A stretch of 64,000 nt of DNA from Mycobacterium aquaticum. Lineage in GTDB: Bacteria > Actinomycetota > Actinomycetes > Mycobacteriales > Mycobacteriaceae. The notes under the pieces are model-generated. The model was not told where the DNA came from, ran no database searches, and worked only from the letters and a program-made list of their open reading frames with translations. This document shows, one piece after another, positions 17,716 through 27,250 of this stretch. The stretch spans positions 1 to 64,000 of the forward strand of contig NZ_MVHF01000034.1 of NCBI RefSeq assembly GCF_002086485.1. Reading direction: 5' to 3'. Numbering within the stretch: position 1 is the first letter of the stretch; the number at the start of each line of letters is the position of its first letter. The position numbers and the translations under genes are program-made.

Positions 17716-18165
17716 GGTCTAGCCGACGATCTTGGCCGCCGTGAGCGCACCGCAGCCAACAAGGGTCAACAGCGACGGCGCAACGATGGCTACACCGCTC
17801 AGTGATCTGCGCGGTGAATTCATCGATCTCAGCGGTCAACGTTCGCAGATGTTCGACCAGGCGCAATGCCAACCGGCGCACCACGGCCGTATCATCGCAT
17901 TCATGCAGGTGGGCCGCCACGGCGTCAAAGGCGCTGGTGCGCTCGATCGTTGTCGGCGCTGTCCATCCGGGGTCGAGTTCATGCAGATGCCAGCGCAGCC
18001 GGGGAATGATCCGCGCCCGATCGGCCACCAAGGTATTGGCGATGATCTACTAGCAGCCGCAGCTCGCCCTGCACACCGTCGAGACGGGCGACCGGCAGAT
18101 CCGGTTGGCGCACCACCGCCCGAACCACTGCCAGGGCATCGATGGGATCAGACTTACCGCCCCAA
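17716..18165 (-). pseudogene. IS110-family transposase fragment
   Basis: The leftward fragment reads GKSDPIDALAVVRAVVR and LDGVQGELRLLV in one frame, shifts frame near 18030, and continues RLRWHLHELDPGW, ALRLVEHLRTL and GCGALTAAKIVG in others. These are the middle and C-terminal blocks of IS110 transposases (DEDD plus transposase_20). Both ends are missing. At its right edge it abuts a DUF5994 fragment on the other strand. Confidence 0.8.
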
Positions 18166-18349
18166 CACCGACGCCCACCGCACCATGATGACCGCGGCAC
18201 AACCTCGCAACGCCGCGACCCTCGACGGATTGCTCATGATGAGTCAATTAGACAGGGACAGCCGCACCCAGGCTTCCACCGCTTAAGAACGCTGGGAATC
18301 AGAAGGCGGAACTACGGCTTCCCCACGGTTGGCGCAGCTCCCCGGCTGA
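18155..18349 (+). pseudogene. DUF5994 C-terminal fragment
   Basis: The plus-strand sequence reads NTDAHRTMMTAAQPRNAATL, then LLMMSQLDRDSRTQAS, an in-frame stop near 18284, and ERWESEGGTT before a final stop. It matches the last third of the intact DUF5994 protein encoded at 12390-12941. The N-terminal part is absent, replaced by the IS110 fragment. It lies in the opposite orientation to the other DUF5994 copies in the window. Confidence 0.8.
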
Positions 18350-18401
18350 ACGCCGGAACCTTCGCCCGCGGCCCCGCATCCGCGGGAAGACATGCCGGGC
18401 A

Positions 18402-18605
18402 CTATAAGCGGTGACGAAACAGCCCGTGCCGCTTCCGCTTCTCGTCACCGGCTACCTCGGTCCAGCCGCCCAGCGGATAGGTCACGGGCTGCATTGTTCC
18501 AGCACGGACAACCTCCAACGACCCGTCGGCGTGCTTGATGTAGCGGTCACCGAAGCGCGCAAACTCATCAGTGAGGCCGTCGTTGCGGGTTACTTGCACA
18601 GTCAT
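18402..18605 (-). CDS. Small hypothetical protein
   Basis: A 67-residue hydrophilic protein that starts MTVQVTRNDG, has GDRYIKHADGSLEVV in the middle and ends with a basic tail (EKRKRHGLFRHRL). The start at 18605 lies 3 bp beyond the stop of the truncated DUF5994 gene, so the two are likely co-transcribed. I recognise no domain. The even codon use and regular composition suggest a real protein despite the decayed surroundings. Confidence 0.5.
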   Translation of the reverse strand: MTVQVTRNDGLTDEFARFGDRYIKHADGSLEVVRAGTMQPVTYPLGGWTEVAGDEKRKRHGLFRHRL

Positions 18606-18607
18606 GG

Positions 18608-18892
18608 TCAAATCCGATCCCTGGCGATATCGCCAGCATCCCATTCTTCAGAAGCCTTCGCCGGATGCGAATTCGGGAAAGCAACTGCGTGGTCTAGCAC
18701 TCGGTCGATTCGGCCCAGGCGCACTGAGAGCACTGCCAACAGGTCTGGCAGCTCTGCGCTGAGGTCATCGCTGCGAGGCCACCAAGCCCCATCCACATAG
18801 CCGCTTTGGTGCGCTTTGGGTTTCAACCGCGACCTCGGAGTACGGAGCGGGCCTTGCATTCGTTGCGAATTCCCAACGACTTGTAGCGTCAT
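18608..18892 (-). pseudogene. DUF5994 N-terminal fragment
   Basis: 94 codons from the ATG at 18892 with a good GGGAG site, on the same GGGAGCGT leader as the intact copy at 12941. It carries SGYVDGAWWPRSDDLSAELP and GRIDRVL, then switches to unrelated sequence (DHAVAFPNSH) and stops at 18608. About half of the domain is missing, so it is probably non-functional, although it can still be translated. Confidence 0.75.
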
Positions 18893-20943
18893 ATGAACGC
18901 TCCCATCTATGGTCGAGCCAATCGACCTATTGGATCGATGCTCCAAACCCCATGGGCAATCCGCATGACCGAACACCAACATGTTTAACGATACTCGCAG
19001 TCACCCGAAATGGCGACAGGCGAGGACACACATGACGGGTTGCGCGGAGGAACCGTGAAGGGCACCATTCAAATAGCTGTTGGCTCCACGTGGGCTTGAC
19101 CCCGTCGACTGCCGCGACGCCATCGCCGTGGCAACCACCCCTTCACACCGGGTCGCGCTGGTGCCGGCCGCAGCGGACGCCGACCGACCAGCCGACACCC
19201 ACTTTGGCGCACGGCAGCTCACCCATCAAAGGCCACGCTACGCCGACGCCGACCGCCGACTCCTCGACAACGGCCCGCCCTGACTGCGTCGCCGCAAGTG
19301 CCCAGAGAATTCAGATCACCCATTCACACCGGAGTCCGATGAAGAACGGTGTCGGAGAACACCTTCCGTTAGCACATCCAGACCGGCCGGCGGCAGATCA
19401 CCGGTTCAGCACACGGACGCCCGACTGGCGTCGCCGCTGCCCGTCCCCTCAACGTCGGGTCCGGTCACCCGGGCATTAACACCGTAGGCCTCACCAAACT
19501 TCACTCCGAGAACGACCAGGCGCATCCACACCACCGGCGGATCGGTCTCCTGGCCCTCGACCCGTTTGCCGAACGCGGCACCGGTGAGAGTGAACCGGAC
19601 GCGATCCTCGCCATCGTCAACCCCAGCCACCAATGTGGACGGCCCCTCAACCGATACGTGGACACGTTCGCGCTCGCCGTCCCGAACGCCCGAACTCGAT
19701 GAGCCATCAACCGCATAACACACCCGACCAGTTCACCGATCACCGCAGGCAGCGCTGTACTCCACAGTTCCTCAACCGAGATCTTCGACCCTGAGGTCCC
19801 CACGCAAATGATGCAAATCATCGATCCGAGCACCTGCTCCACAGTAATGGTGGCCTCTCGTGCCGCTGGCTGCGAACCGCGCCGATAAATGCATCACTCG
19901 ACGATAGGCGACGCAAACAGCTCCGACTGCACGTTGAACACACTGTCCAAGTTGTTGCCGTCGTCAGCCAACGCCCCAAATCTAGACGCCCAGCAAACTC
20001 CCTACTCGTCGACCAATCCCGGCCGCCCAACGTGAAACTGTGCGACATCGCGCGTAGTGTCCGGTTCTCTCTGAAGGAGATGTATTGCGAAGCAACGATT
20101 CCCAGCCATCGCCGGTACCATCCCAGGGCTCAGCCAGGCGCAACCAGTCAACCAACGGTCCGGCCCACCTGGGGCCGACTCTTCTGGCACCGGCACCGGT
20201 TGACTGACACGTTGTGCGACAGCGACCGCGACATCCAAGCGCGACGCCACAGAACCGCGCTGACTGCTTAACCCGAGGTCGCTTTTCTGTGACGCCTAAC
20301 GGCGAACTTCGATTACGACCACTCATCCGCCGCTGCATCACGGGTTCCCGCCGACACCGGCCCCAAACCAATCCGTCGTGAGTTCACCGCTGATGACTGG
20401 CCGGTTGTTTTCCAGCTACTTCTATCGACGGGCAACTCAGTGGCCAGGCAATGAGGCTGTGGGGCAGTACTGCAAGGGCGCTGCGGACAGCGCTCAGCAA
20501 CGCAACGCGTCGGATTCTCCTGGCATGTCGACGAATCGCCTAGCGGATCTTCTCAGGAATTGAGTCCAGCGCACGTAGCACCTGGACGGCGAGCTTGCCA
20601 GCACTATCGTCGTCGAGTATCGCCGATGTGATCAGTGTTTGTTTGACGAGTTCAACGCGCTTTTCGTAGGGCGTGCGAAAGGTCTTGGGGGCGTTCATGA
20701 TTTTCCCATTCCGTCAAGCGTGTTCGTCAATGGAGATGCCGCTCAACAACCCTCCACAGTACTCTGTGCGCGCCTCGGAGCGGTGCGGCGAGAGACGACG
20801 ATCCCGAGGCTGCACGTCGTCTGGACTGTCGGAATAGAGCCATCCGCTTAGGAGGAGGTAGCTGATAATGGGCCGCCTGCCTTGCGCAAGAGCCCCATTC
20901 CCGGGGACGAGGCCCAGTCCGTGGCTGCCTTGACATCGCGTCA
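18893..20943. other. 2-kb stretch without a recognisable gene
   Basis: No convincing gene is present on either strand. The best candidate is a minus-strand frame around 19406-19720, with VDDGEDRVRFTLTGAAFGKR, which has reasonable composition but no recognised family and no clear start. The remainder has stops in all frames and patchy composition, consistent with decayed sequence. No tRNA or obvious structured RNA was seen. Confidence 0.45.
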
Positions 20944-21480
20944 TCACGACTTGCGGCGGGCGACCTCGGCGGCGTAGCGGGGGCGAGTGTTGCCGGCTTC
21001 TTCGCTCCAGGTGACGGTGCGTTTGACGCTGAAGCCGAGGAGCTTGGCGAGCACGACAGCGTGCAATTCGCCGGCGAGGTCGATCAAGGCGGTGTTGCGG
21101 GCCAGCCGCGGGAAGATTCCAATTCGTTTGAGCCGCAAGCCCACCTGGTTGGCAGACAGGTGCCCACCGGAACGGCCTCCGGGGAACAACCATGGATTGG
21201 TGCCCACCGTGACAGCGGCGTATCCGCGGCGCTGCTGCACGATGTCGTCGAGCAGGCGGTCGACCGGGCTGGGCACGGTGAGCGGGACGGCGCCGAGGGC
21301 GAGGTGGACGGCGTCGTCGGTGATGGTGACATCGGCAACCTTGAGCGTGACCAGTCGCGTGGCGAGGATGGCTGTAGAGCAGCACCAGCAGCCCGGCGAC
21401 CCGATCGCGCGTCTCCAGTCCGGGGTCTTCGATCAGATATTGGATCTGGCGCCATCGTTCGTCGTCGCCGGGTAGGGTGT
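20944..21480 (-). pseudogene. Integrase-like C-terminal fragment, frameshifted
   Basis: The leftward remnant reads ERWRQIQYLIEDPGLETRDR and GLLVLLYS, shifts frame near 21360, then continues LLDDIVQQRRGYAAV, PWLFPGGRSGGHLSANQVG and LAKLLGFSVKRTVTW to the stop at 20944. The pattern matches the C-terminal part of a widespread actinobacterial recombinase-like family that lacks a recognisable catalytic tyrosine. The N-terminal half is missing beyond 21480. Confidence 0.65.
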
Positions 21481-21496
21481 GGCGGGTTTGCGGTAC

Positions 21497-21652
21497 CGGA
21501 GCCGCGTCGCAGCACAACTGGGCGACCGAATCATCCTGAACTCAACCGTCACCGGCTTCGAGCAACACTCAGACGGCGTACACATCACCACCTCCTCGGG
21601 AACGCTCACCCGCCAACGAGTCATCGTCGCAACTTCTCGTCTTGCCTGCTAC
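21497..21652 (+). pseudogene. FAD-dependent amine oxidase fragment
   Basis: About 50 codons read RVAAQLGDRIILNSTVTGFE and then DGVHITTSSGTLTRQRVIVAT. This is the segment of flavin monoamine oxidases where an internal strand repeat precedes the VIVAxP motif. Both flanks are unrelated, so it is an internal scrap of a larger gene. Confidence 0.65.
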
Positions 21653-22009
21653 CGCTCGCCTGTGAGGTGCCCGCGCTCTTCTACCAGCCGTCCGCGCCCC
21701 GTCGCGATCCTCTCGCGTTCCTTTGGGTTGCGAATGACCAGCTCATTCATGCACTCATGAATCGCGGATCTCAGCCACAGCCGCTCAGTGCAATCGGTAA
21801 ACCCTGCGACCTTGCGTCATCAACCTTGATCGTTGGCGGCGACGGACTCCGCGAGGATCACTTCATCGGACGCCCACGTGACCGATCCTGATCTGGAGCC
21901 GGCTACTGAGGCGCTGGTCGGTCGCGAACCTGAGTCGACGCTGAGACCCCTCGGCTGGTGCCAGCTATGCGCACGGTCACGGCGCAGGGCAACGATTCTG
22001 CTACGGGCC
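21653..22009. other. No gene recognised
   Basis: The stretch lies between the amine-oxidase scrap and the Tn554-like module. Short open frames on the plus strand have no recognisable motif or start. It probably contains the lost right-hand end of one of the flanking fragments. Confidence 0.35.
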
Positions 22010-22246
22010 CTATTTCAGTTCCTGCGCCAATCGCCACCGGTACTCGCCGGCTTGCAGGCGCAATTCGGTTGCGGTGCTGCATAGTTGACGCACTCGGTCG
22101 ATAACCGCTGCGGTGCGGCTCGGCGGGGCCAAACCACGCCGAGCTGACCACGCCGCGCATGCGCGCGCCAACGCAGCGACACGCTGCTGGCCGTGTATCG
22201 CGACGACGCACAAATCGCACGATGGCATTGGATGGTGAACCGTCAT
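22010..22246 (-). CDS. Small protein next to recombinase module
   Basis: A 78-residue open frame with AALARACAAWSARRGLAPPSR and an amphipathic C-terminal helix ending RWRLAQELK. It begins about 30 bp after the TnpC-like gene on the same strand, so it could be a third or fourth gene of that module. I do not recognise the family. The length and position are plausible, but the surroundings are decayed, so the call is weak. Confidence 0.35.
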   Translation of the reverse strand: MTVHHPMPSCDLCVVAIHGQQRVAALARACAAWSARRGLAPPSRTAAVIDRVRQLCSTATELRLQAGEYRWRLAQELK

Positions 22247-22276
22247 GGCTTACGGATTACCCCGGTGCTCGCCGCG

Positions 22277-22744
22277 TCAATCCCCCTCCGGTGGATCTGA
22301 CCTGGTGCGCGGTGCTGGGCAGCGAACACGGTTACCCTGCCCGCCGGGTTCTACGCTCACCGTGGAAGTGCTGAGGTGTGCGCCGATGACCGATGTCGGG
22401 GGTGCGTCTCGTGCGGTGAGTTCGTGGATGATGCGGGCGTAGACACTGACCTGTTGGCGTAGTTTGCGGTTGTCGGCCCGCAACTCCGCGATGGTCTGCT
22501 GGGCGTCTTTGGCCTGGTGTTCCAGATGCGAGAAGGCGACCGGGATAGGGCCCAATGCCCGTGCTCGACACCGGAATTCATCGGCGAGGTCGATGTGCTT
22601 ATGGGTCAGCACCCATCGCTTGACGTCGGCTTCGGCGGCGAGTTGCAGCACTGATAATGCGCCGGTGGAGCGTTGGGGTGTGCCGTCGAGAAGGCGTGTC
22701 ATCGCGGCACGGATCGCGGCGCGCTCGGCCTCGGAGTCAGTCAT
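22277..22744 (-). CDS. TnpC-like (DUF6262-type) accessory protein
   Basis: 155 residues. The N-terminal part has a helical DNA-binding look (ALSVLQLAAEADVKRWVLTHKH). A coiled-coil segment follows (about residues 65-105, EHQAKDAQQTIAELRADNRKL), then a flexible tail. This is the layout of the small TnpC/DUF6262 protein encoded third in Tn554-like tripartite recombinase elements, where it aids orientation and efficiency of transposition. Its ATG at 22744 overlaps the end of the recombinase gene by 8 nt, which supports a single operon. Confidence 0.65.
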   Translation of the reverse strand: MTDSEAERAAIRAAMTRLLDGTPQRSTGALSVLQLAAEADVKRWVLTHKHIDLADEFRCRARALGPIPVAFSHLEHQAKDAQQTIAELRADNRKLRQQVSVYARIIHELTARDAPPTSVIGAHLSTSTVSVEPGGQGNRVRCPAPRTRSDPPEGD

Positions 22745-24257
22745 GCGGTGCTGTTCTTCCGTTGTCGTGGTCAAGCACCATGGTGCGCAGGCGCCGCAAT
22801 TCGTGACGGTCGCGCTGGGTGCGTGGCTCTGGGGCGAGCGGGTCGTCGACGAGTTGGGCGAGGCGTTGGACGTGCTCACGCAGGACGTCGATATCGCCGT
22901 CGGTGCGGGCGATGTTGGCGCAGTAGGGCTGGCAGTCGGACAAGTCGGGGGTTCGGCGGCTGTCGGTGTCGTCGCGGCTGAATCGGCACGCCGCCCGTTG
23001 TGGGTCGAACACGCATGTCATCCCGACGCCGGGGAAGATCTGCAGATCCGGGTTGGTGTACAGCTTGCGGGCATCGCGGTGCGTGGCCAGCACGTGGCCG
23101 GTGAACCGCTGGGCGTTATGAACACGATCACGGTAGAGCTCGGCGGCGGGACCCGACACGTGTTCGCCCGAGGTGAGGCGTTGGTGTGCCTCGGCGAGGT
23201 TGTCGAGCCGGGCCAGCAGAGCGTCCAACGAGACCGCCGACGACCGACCCAACACGTCGACGACCTCGATGCGCCGACCCCCAAGTTGCCGCCGCACAAC
23301 CAACCGATCAGCCACACCGTCATAGCGTCCCACTGCTTGCGCGCGCCGAACCGCCGCAGCACGCTCGCCCTCACCATAGGACAACACCGCACTCAGAGCC
23401 GGATACGGCATCCAATACTTGCGCCGCACACCACCTTTCGCACAAGCCGCCGCCAACTGACCTGTCACAAAGGCACGATCTGACGCGTCGAACGGCAATT
23501 CCAGCACCAACATGCTGGCCCACTCAGTCAGCCGCAGACCCGTCCCATACAGGCCACCGACGAACGCGCAATCACGCTGCGGACTGCGCCCCCTCCACCA
23601 CGAAAGCTCCCGCCCCGACAGATCCAACCCGCACAAACCGACATCCCGCCACCTCGTGAAACCTCCCGGATCCAGCCACTTCACGTCGCGATCACGCCCC
23701 ACCCGCGGAGCTGCACGGTAACTGTCGACCTGACGCCGGCCGCCGGCCACAGGCACCGCAACACGCTCGACCGGATTCATCACCCCATAACGGCGCTCAG
23801 CCCACTCGTAGAACGCATTGATCGCCACCAAACCGCCACGGAACGTCCCACCCGTCACTCGACAAGGATTGCGCTCATCGTTGATCCGCCAGAACTTGAA
23901 CGCGCCAACCTGATCGGCCGTCGCATCTGACCAGCAACACCCCACCGCATCAAGGAAACCCAGCCAAATCGACAACTGAATCGCATACTTGCGCCGAGTA
24001 CCCTCCGCGCAACCTCGCATCCGCGCAGACGCCAAGAAGGCATTCACCGTAACCGGATACACCCCATCGGACCGCACCAAAAACGGCTGACCAGCACGAG
24101 TACCGTTCCGGCGCACCACCTCCGCCAGGCCCGGCACACCCTGCACAACAGGATCAGCGGCGAAATTACCCCACCAACAACCAGATTCGGCCCAAAATAC
24201 CTGCCACCACGCCTCCCCTGACACCAGCGGACAATAACGCCACAAACCCCGATGCAC
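22737..24257 (-). pseudogene. Chimeric recombinase with deleted catalytic core
   Basis: 506 codons. The first 340 or so resemble a tyrosine recombinase: a SAM-like core-binding domain (RRKYAIQLSIWLGFL) and the first catalytic Arg block (GTGLRLTEWAS), up to DVLGRSSAVSLDAL. The sequence then jumps to the C-terminal tail of a second recombinase type, with TSGEHVSGPAAELYR, PGVGMTCVFDPQRAACR and LSDCQPYCANIARTD. The HxxR, His and Tyr part of the active site is absent. The simplest reading is an in-frame deletion that fused the first and second recombinase genes of a Tn554-like element, leaving the third (TnpC-like) gene downstream. Confidence 0.65.
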
Positions 24258-24299
24258 CGTGTCGTCCAGCTGGAAAACACAACAACAACAGTTGAACCG

Positions 24300-24422
24300 C
24301 TAGAGACCTTCGGCCTTGATCTCGACGAGCACTTCACCGTCAGCCGGAACAGGGCGCGGCACGTCACGAACCTGCAGAACGTCGACCCCGCCGTATTCAT
24401 CGAATTGGACTGCTCTACTCAT
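24300..24422 (-). pseudogene. Quinone-oxidoreductase-like gene, N-terminal stub
   Basis: From an ATG at 24422, preceded by an AGGGA site, the frame reads MSRAVQFDEYGG, LQVRDVPRPVPADG and EVLVEIKA before diverging into a stop at 24300. This is the typical start of an NADP-dependent medium-chain (zeta-crystallin type) oxidoreductase of about 310 residues. Only about 38 codons remain. The break coincides with the edge of the recombinase module, which probably inserted here or deleted the rest. Confidence 0.75.
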
Positions 24423-24477
24423 CTTCCCTACGACCAGCCGGCGCCCCGAAACATTCCCCACGGGGCCTGCCCTGGCG

Positions 24478-25923
24478 TCAGTGCGTCGGGGTGCCGCCTG
24501 CTGGGCTCGGCCGAGCCGCGGTGAAAAACGCCGCGACCACGGCTATGACGCTGATCATCGCGGCCACCGTGAACGCCGAGTGCACACCGGGCAGATCCGG
24601 CGCCCCGCCCGACTGCGACGCCTTGGTCATGACCGTGACGAACAACGCGGTCCCCGCCGCACCCGCGACCTGCTGCAGTGTCGTGAGGATGGCGCTGCCG
24701 TGCGAGTAGAACCGGTCGGGCAGCACCCCGAGTGCGTCGGTCATCAGCGGCGTGAACATCATCGAAAGCCCGACCATCATGACTGTTTGCAGGGCGACCA
24801 GCTGCCAGACCGGTGATACCGCCGACAACGTGGTGAACCCCCACAACGACGCACTCAGCATCAGCGATCCCGGCACCACGAGCACCCGCGCACCATGGCG
24901 GTCGTAGGCCCGGCCCACAAGCGGGCCGGCCAGGCCCATCAGCAACCCGCCCGGCAGTGTCGCCAAGCCGGCCACCAACGCGCTCTGTCGCAACACGTCC
25001 TGCACGTAGAGCGGCACCATGATGATCGCGCCGAACAACCCCATGAAGCCGAGGATCACCAGACCCAGCGAAACCGAGAACCGCCGATAGGTGAACGGCC
25101 GCAAGTCCAGAAATGCGCGGTCGCGGCGCTGGAGCTGGACCTGCCGGGCACCGAAGAGCACCATCGCCACTGCGCCGACCGTCATCGGCAACCAGGCCGG
25201 TACCGCTTGGCGACCGTGCGCGGCTTCACCGAGCAGGGAGAGGCCGAACACCAAGCCCGCGAACGCGATCGCGGACAACGGCACGGAGATGACGTCGATC
25301 GGGGTCGGGTCTTGACGCTCGTCGTCGACCCGCAGCCACGCGAGCCCGGCAGCGAGCGCGACCAACGCGATGGGCAGCACGATCCAGAACATCCAGCGCC
25401 AGTCGAGCGAGCCCAGGATGAATCCCGACAAGGTTGGCCCGATCGCTGGCGCGACCGCGATGACGATCGAGATGGTGCCCATCATCTGACCGCGCCGGTC
25501 AGCGGGAATCAAGGTCATGACCGTCGTCATCAGCAACGGCATCATCACGGCGGTACCGCAGGCCTGCACGATCCGCCCTGCGAGCAGGACGGCGAAACCG
25601 GGCGCCAGGGCGGCCACAAGCGTGCCGGTGCAGAACAGCGTCATCGACACCAGGTAGATCCGGCGCACCGGGAATCGCTGCAGCAGCGATCCCGACATGG
25701 GAATGACGACGGCCATGGTCAGCAGAAAGCCGCTGGTGAGCCATTGCGCCGTGCTGGCCGCGATGTTCAGGTCGACGATCAGGGCGGGCAGCGCGACGCT
25801 CATGATCGTCTCGTTGAGGATCATCACGAACGCCGAGCCGACCAGCAGCCCGATGATGACGTTCGCGCTCGACTGGGCACGCGGCCGCGTCGTGATCGCC
25901 CCGGTGCTCGGGCCCGTCGTCAT
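24478..25923 (-). CDS. DHA2-family MFS multidrug exporter
   Basis: A 481-residue protein with about 14 predicted membrane helices. It is a drug:proton antiporter of the EmrB/QacA (DHA2) group. Motif C-like AVAPAIGPTLSGF lies in the fifth helix and the loop 2-3 region is ADRRGQ. The start at 25923 has GGGGAGGG just upstream. The gene follows a TIGR03085 gene on the same strand after 105 bp and may be co-transcribed. The substrate is unknown; relatives export dyes, antibiotics or biocides. This is the first intact chromosomal gene to the right of the decayed mobile region. Confidence 0.9.
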   Translation of the reverse strand: MTTGPSTGAITTRPRAQSSANVIIGLLVGSAFVMILNETIMSVALPALIVDLNIAASTAQWLTSGFLLTMAVVIPMSGSLLQRFPVRRIYLVSMTLFCTGTLVAALAPGFAVLLAGRIVQACGTAVMMPLLMTTVMTLIPADRRGQMMGTISIVIAVAPAIGPTLSGFILGSLDWRWMFWIVLPIALVALAAGLAWLRVDDERQDPTPIDVISVPLSAIAFAGLVFGLSLLGEAAHGRQAVPAWLPMTVGAVAMVLFGARQVQLQRRDRAFLDLRPFTYRRFSVSLGLVILGFMGLFGAIIMVPLYVQDVLRQSALVAGLATLPGGLLMGLAGPLVGRAYDRHGARVLVVPGSLMLSASLWGFTTLSAVSPVWQLVALQTVMMVGLSMMFTPLMTDALGVLPDRFYSHGSAILTTLQQVAGAAGTALFVTVMTKASQSGGAPDLPGVHSAFTVAAMISVIAVVAAFFTAARPSPAGGTPTH

Positions 25924-26028
25924 GTCCCTCCCCTGTACTTGGTTTGTGCGGCTAACCAGAGTAGGTGTGACCACCACGCGCAGGGAAACGAGTTTTGCGC
26001 CGGAATGCGCCGCGCGCACCGCACGCAC

Positions 26029-26676
26029 TCACATCCCGAAGTGCGCCCGACCTACTGCCGCGACGACCTCCGCAGGCCCGGTCACCTCAACCCGCGCGCA
26101 GTCTCGGCGGCCGAACAGATATAGGAGCAGTTCACCCGGCTGCCCGCTGAGTCGTGCGGTCAGGTCCCCGGGGCGCACCACAGCCTGACCGCCCGGGCCC
26201 GGCCACACCAGCTGCAACCCGAACCCATCCAACCGGCGGCTCAGGTACCGGCCGCTGCGGCAGGCGTTTCGCCACAACGCGAGCTGCAGTTCCGGCGGCA
26301 GGGCGTCACGAGGCTGAAAACCGTTGGCTCTGCGCAGATCCTCGTGGTGGACGAAGAACTCGTTCAGATTGGCTAAAGACCGGACCCATCCGAGGCGGAA
26401 CACCCCGCGGGGCGGACCTGACCGCAGGCGATGGACAAGCCACCCAAAATCCCGCTCTCGCGCCAACCGCTTCATGCGCCGCTCGGCGAACCCATGAAAC
26501 GGCCCCGGCAGCACCATGCATGGTCCGGCAAGAGGATCGCGCTCACGGACCAGGAGATGAGCCGTGAGGTCCTTGGCGCTCCAGCCCTCGATCAGCGTGG
26601 GTGCGTCGGGCCCCAGAGCGTCGAGAAGATGGCACAGTGCGCGACGTTCCTGCTCGTCAAGCGGACTGTCCGGCAT
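26029..26676 (-). CDS. TIGR03085 family (mycothiol-dependent DinB-like)
   Basis: A 215-residue protein of the TIGR03085 family, related to mycothiol-dependent maleylpyruvate isomerase and other DinB-fold metal proteins. Recognisable blocks are LDALGPDAPTLIEGWSAKDL followed by HLLVRERDP, and LNEFFVHHEDLRRANG with the HHED metal-ligand cluster. It is a soluble cytoplasmic protein, probably metal-dependent and thiol-transferring; the substrate is not known. It is full length and starts at 26676, 13 bp from the end of the SpoIIAA-like gene on the same strand, so the three genes 27058-24478 probably form one transcript. Confidence 0.85.
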   Translation of the reverse strand: MPDSPLDEQERRALCHLLDALGPDAPTLIEGWSAKDLTAHLLVRERDPLAGPCMVLPGPFHGFAERRMKRLARERDFGWLVHRLRSGPPRGVFRLGWVRSLANLNEFFVHHEDLRRANGFQPRDALPPELQLALWRNACRSGRYLSRRLDGFGLQLVWPGPGGQAVVRPGDLTARLSGQPGELLLYLFGRRDCARVEVTGPAEVVAAVGRAHFGM

Positions 26677-26689
26677 ATCGGCCCGACCG

Positions 26690-27058
26690 CTACGCCTCGC
26701 CGGTAATCCATCGTTGCGCTTCTACGACATCACCAGCATGGAACTTGCGGATCTCGGCTGACACGAAGTGCGCTGCCAGATGCTCCGCGAAGTCCCCGAG
26801 GCGCGAATCGGTCACCACCGCAATCTTCTTCACGTGCTTGTGATGCTCATGAATGAATCGGATGTGCGTGACCAGCGCGCCGAAACTATCCCAGCCGGGA
26901 AACCTGGCCGCATCGATGATCAGGCCCGCCAGATCACCGCCCGCCTCGATCTGGGGGTCCACCAGCTTGCCGAGTTCGACGAAGTCGTTCCGGTCGAGCG
27001 GCGACTCCGGACGTACGACGACGATCGCGTTCTCTTTGTCCAATGTGCAGTCGAGCAT
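26690..27058 (-). CDS. SpoIIAA-like/STAS-type protein
   Basis: A 122-residue single-domain protein of the SpoIIAA-like group. The mixed alpha-beta pattern with LAGLIIDAARFPGWDSF, HIRFIHEHHKHVKKIAVVTD and a terminal EAQRWI is characteristic. These proteins share the SEC14/STAS fold and probably bind a hydrophobic ligand or partner protein; no catalytic residue is evident. The start at 27058 has a short GAGG-rich leader. It lies upstream of the TIGR03085 and MFS genes on the same strand, and is divergent from the response regulator at 27251. Confidence 0.8.
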   Translation of the reverse strand: MLDCTLDKENAIVVVRPESPLDRNDFVELGKLVDPQIEAGGDLAGLIIDAARFPGWDSFGALVTHIRFIHEHHKHVKKIAVVTDSRLGDFAEHLAAHFVSAEIRKFHAGDVVEAQRWITGEA

Positions 27059-27250
27059 CTTGCGCTCCTCACCTCGCCCCTACCAATCGCCATCGTCCTG
27101 CCAACTGCCCGACCGGGAAAGAGCACAAGGTCCCATGCGAGCATCGCCGCACGCAAAACTCAGCGTTCTCACAGCGAGTCCTTGTCACCCTGATGGGCAC
27201 CGATTTCTTCAGGGGATCGCCAACCGGCCCTGCAACGGAAAGCCACGGGT

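Noticed and set aside
21653..22009. A plus-strand frame with FLWVANDQLIHALMNRG as a real enzyme
   Set aside because: No start, no family match that I can defend, and flanking sequence is decayed.
24895..26124. A 409-codon plus-strand frame over the MFS gene
   Set aside because: It is rich in His, Arg, Asp and Gln as expected from an antisense reading of a membrane protein gene. The minus strand has a full MFS pattern.
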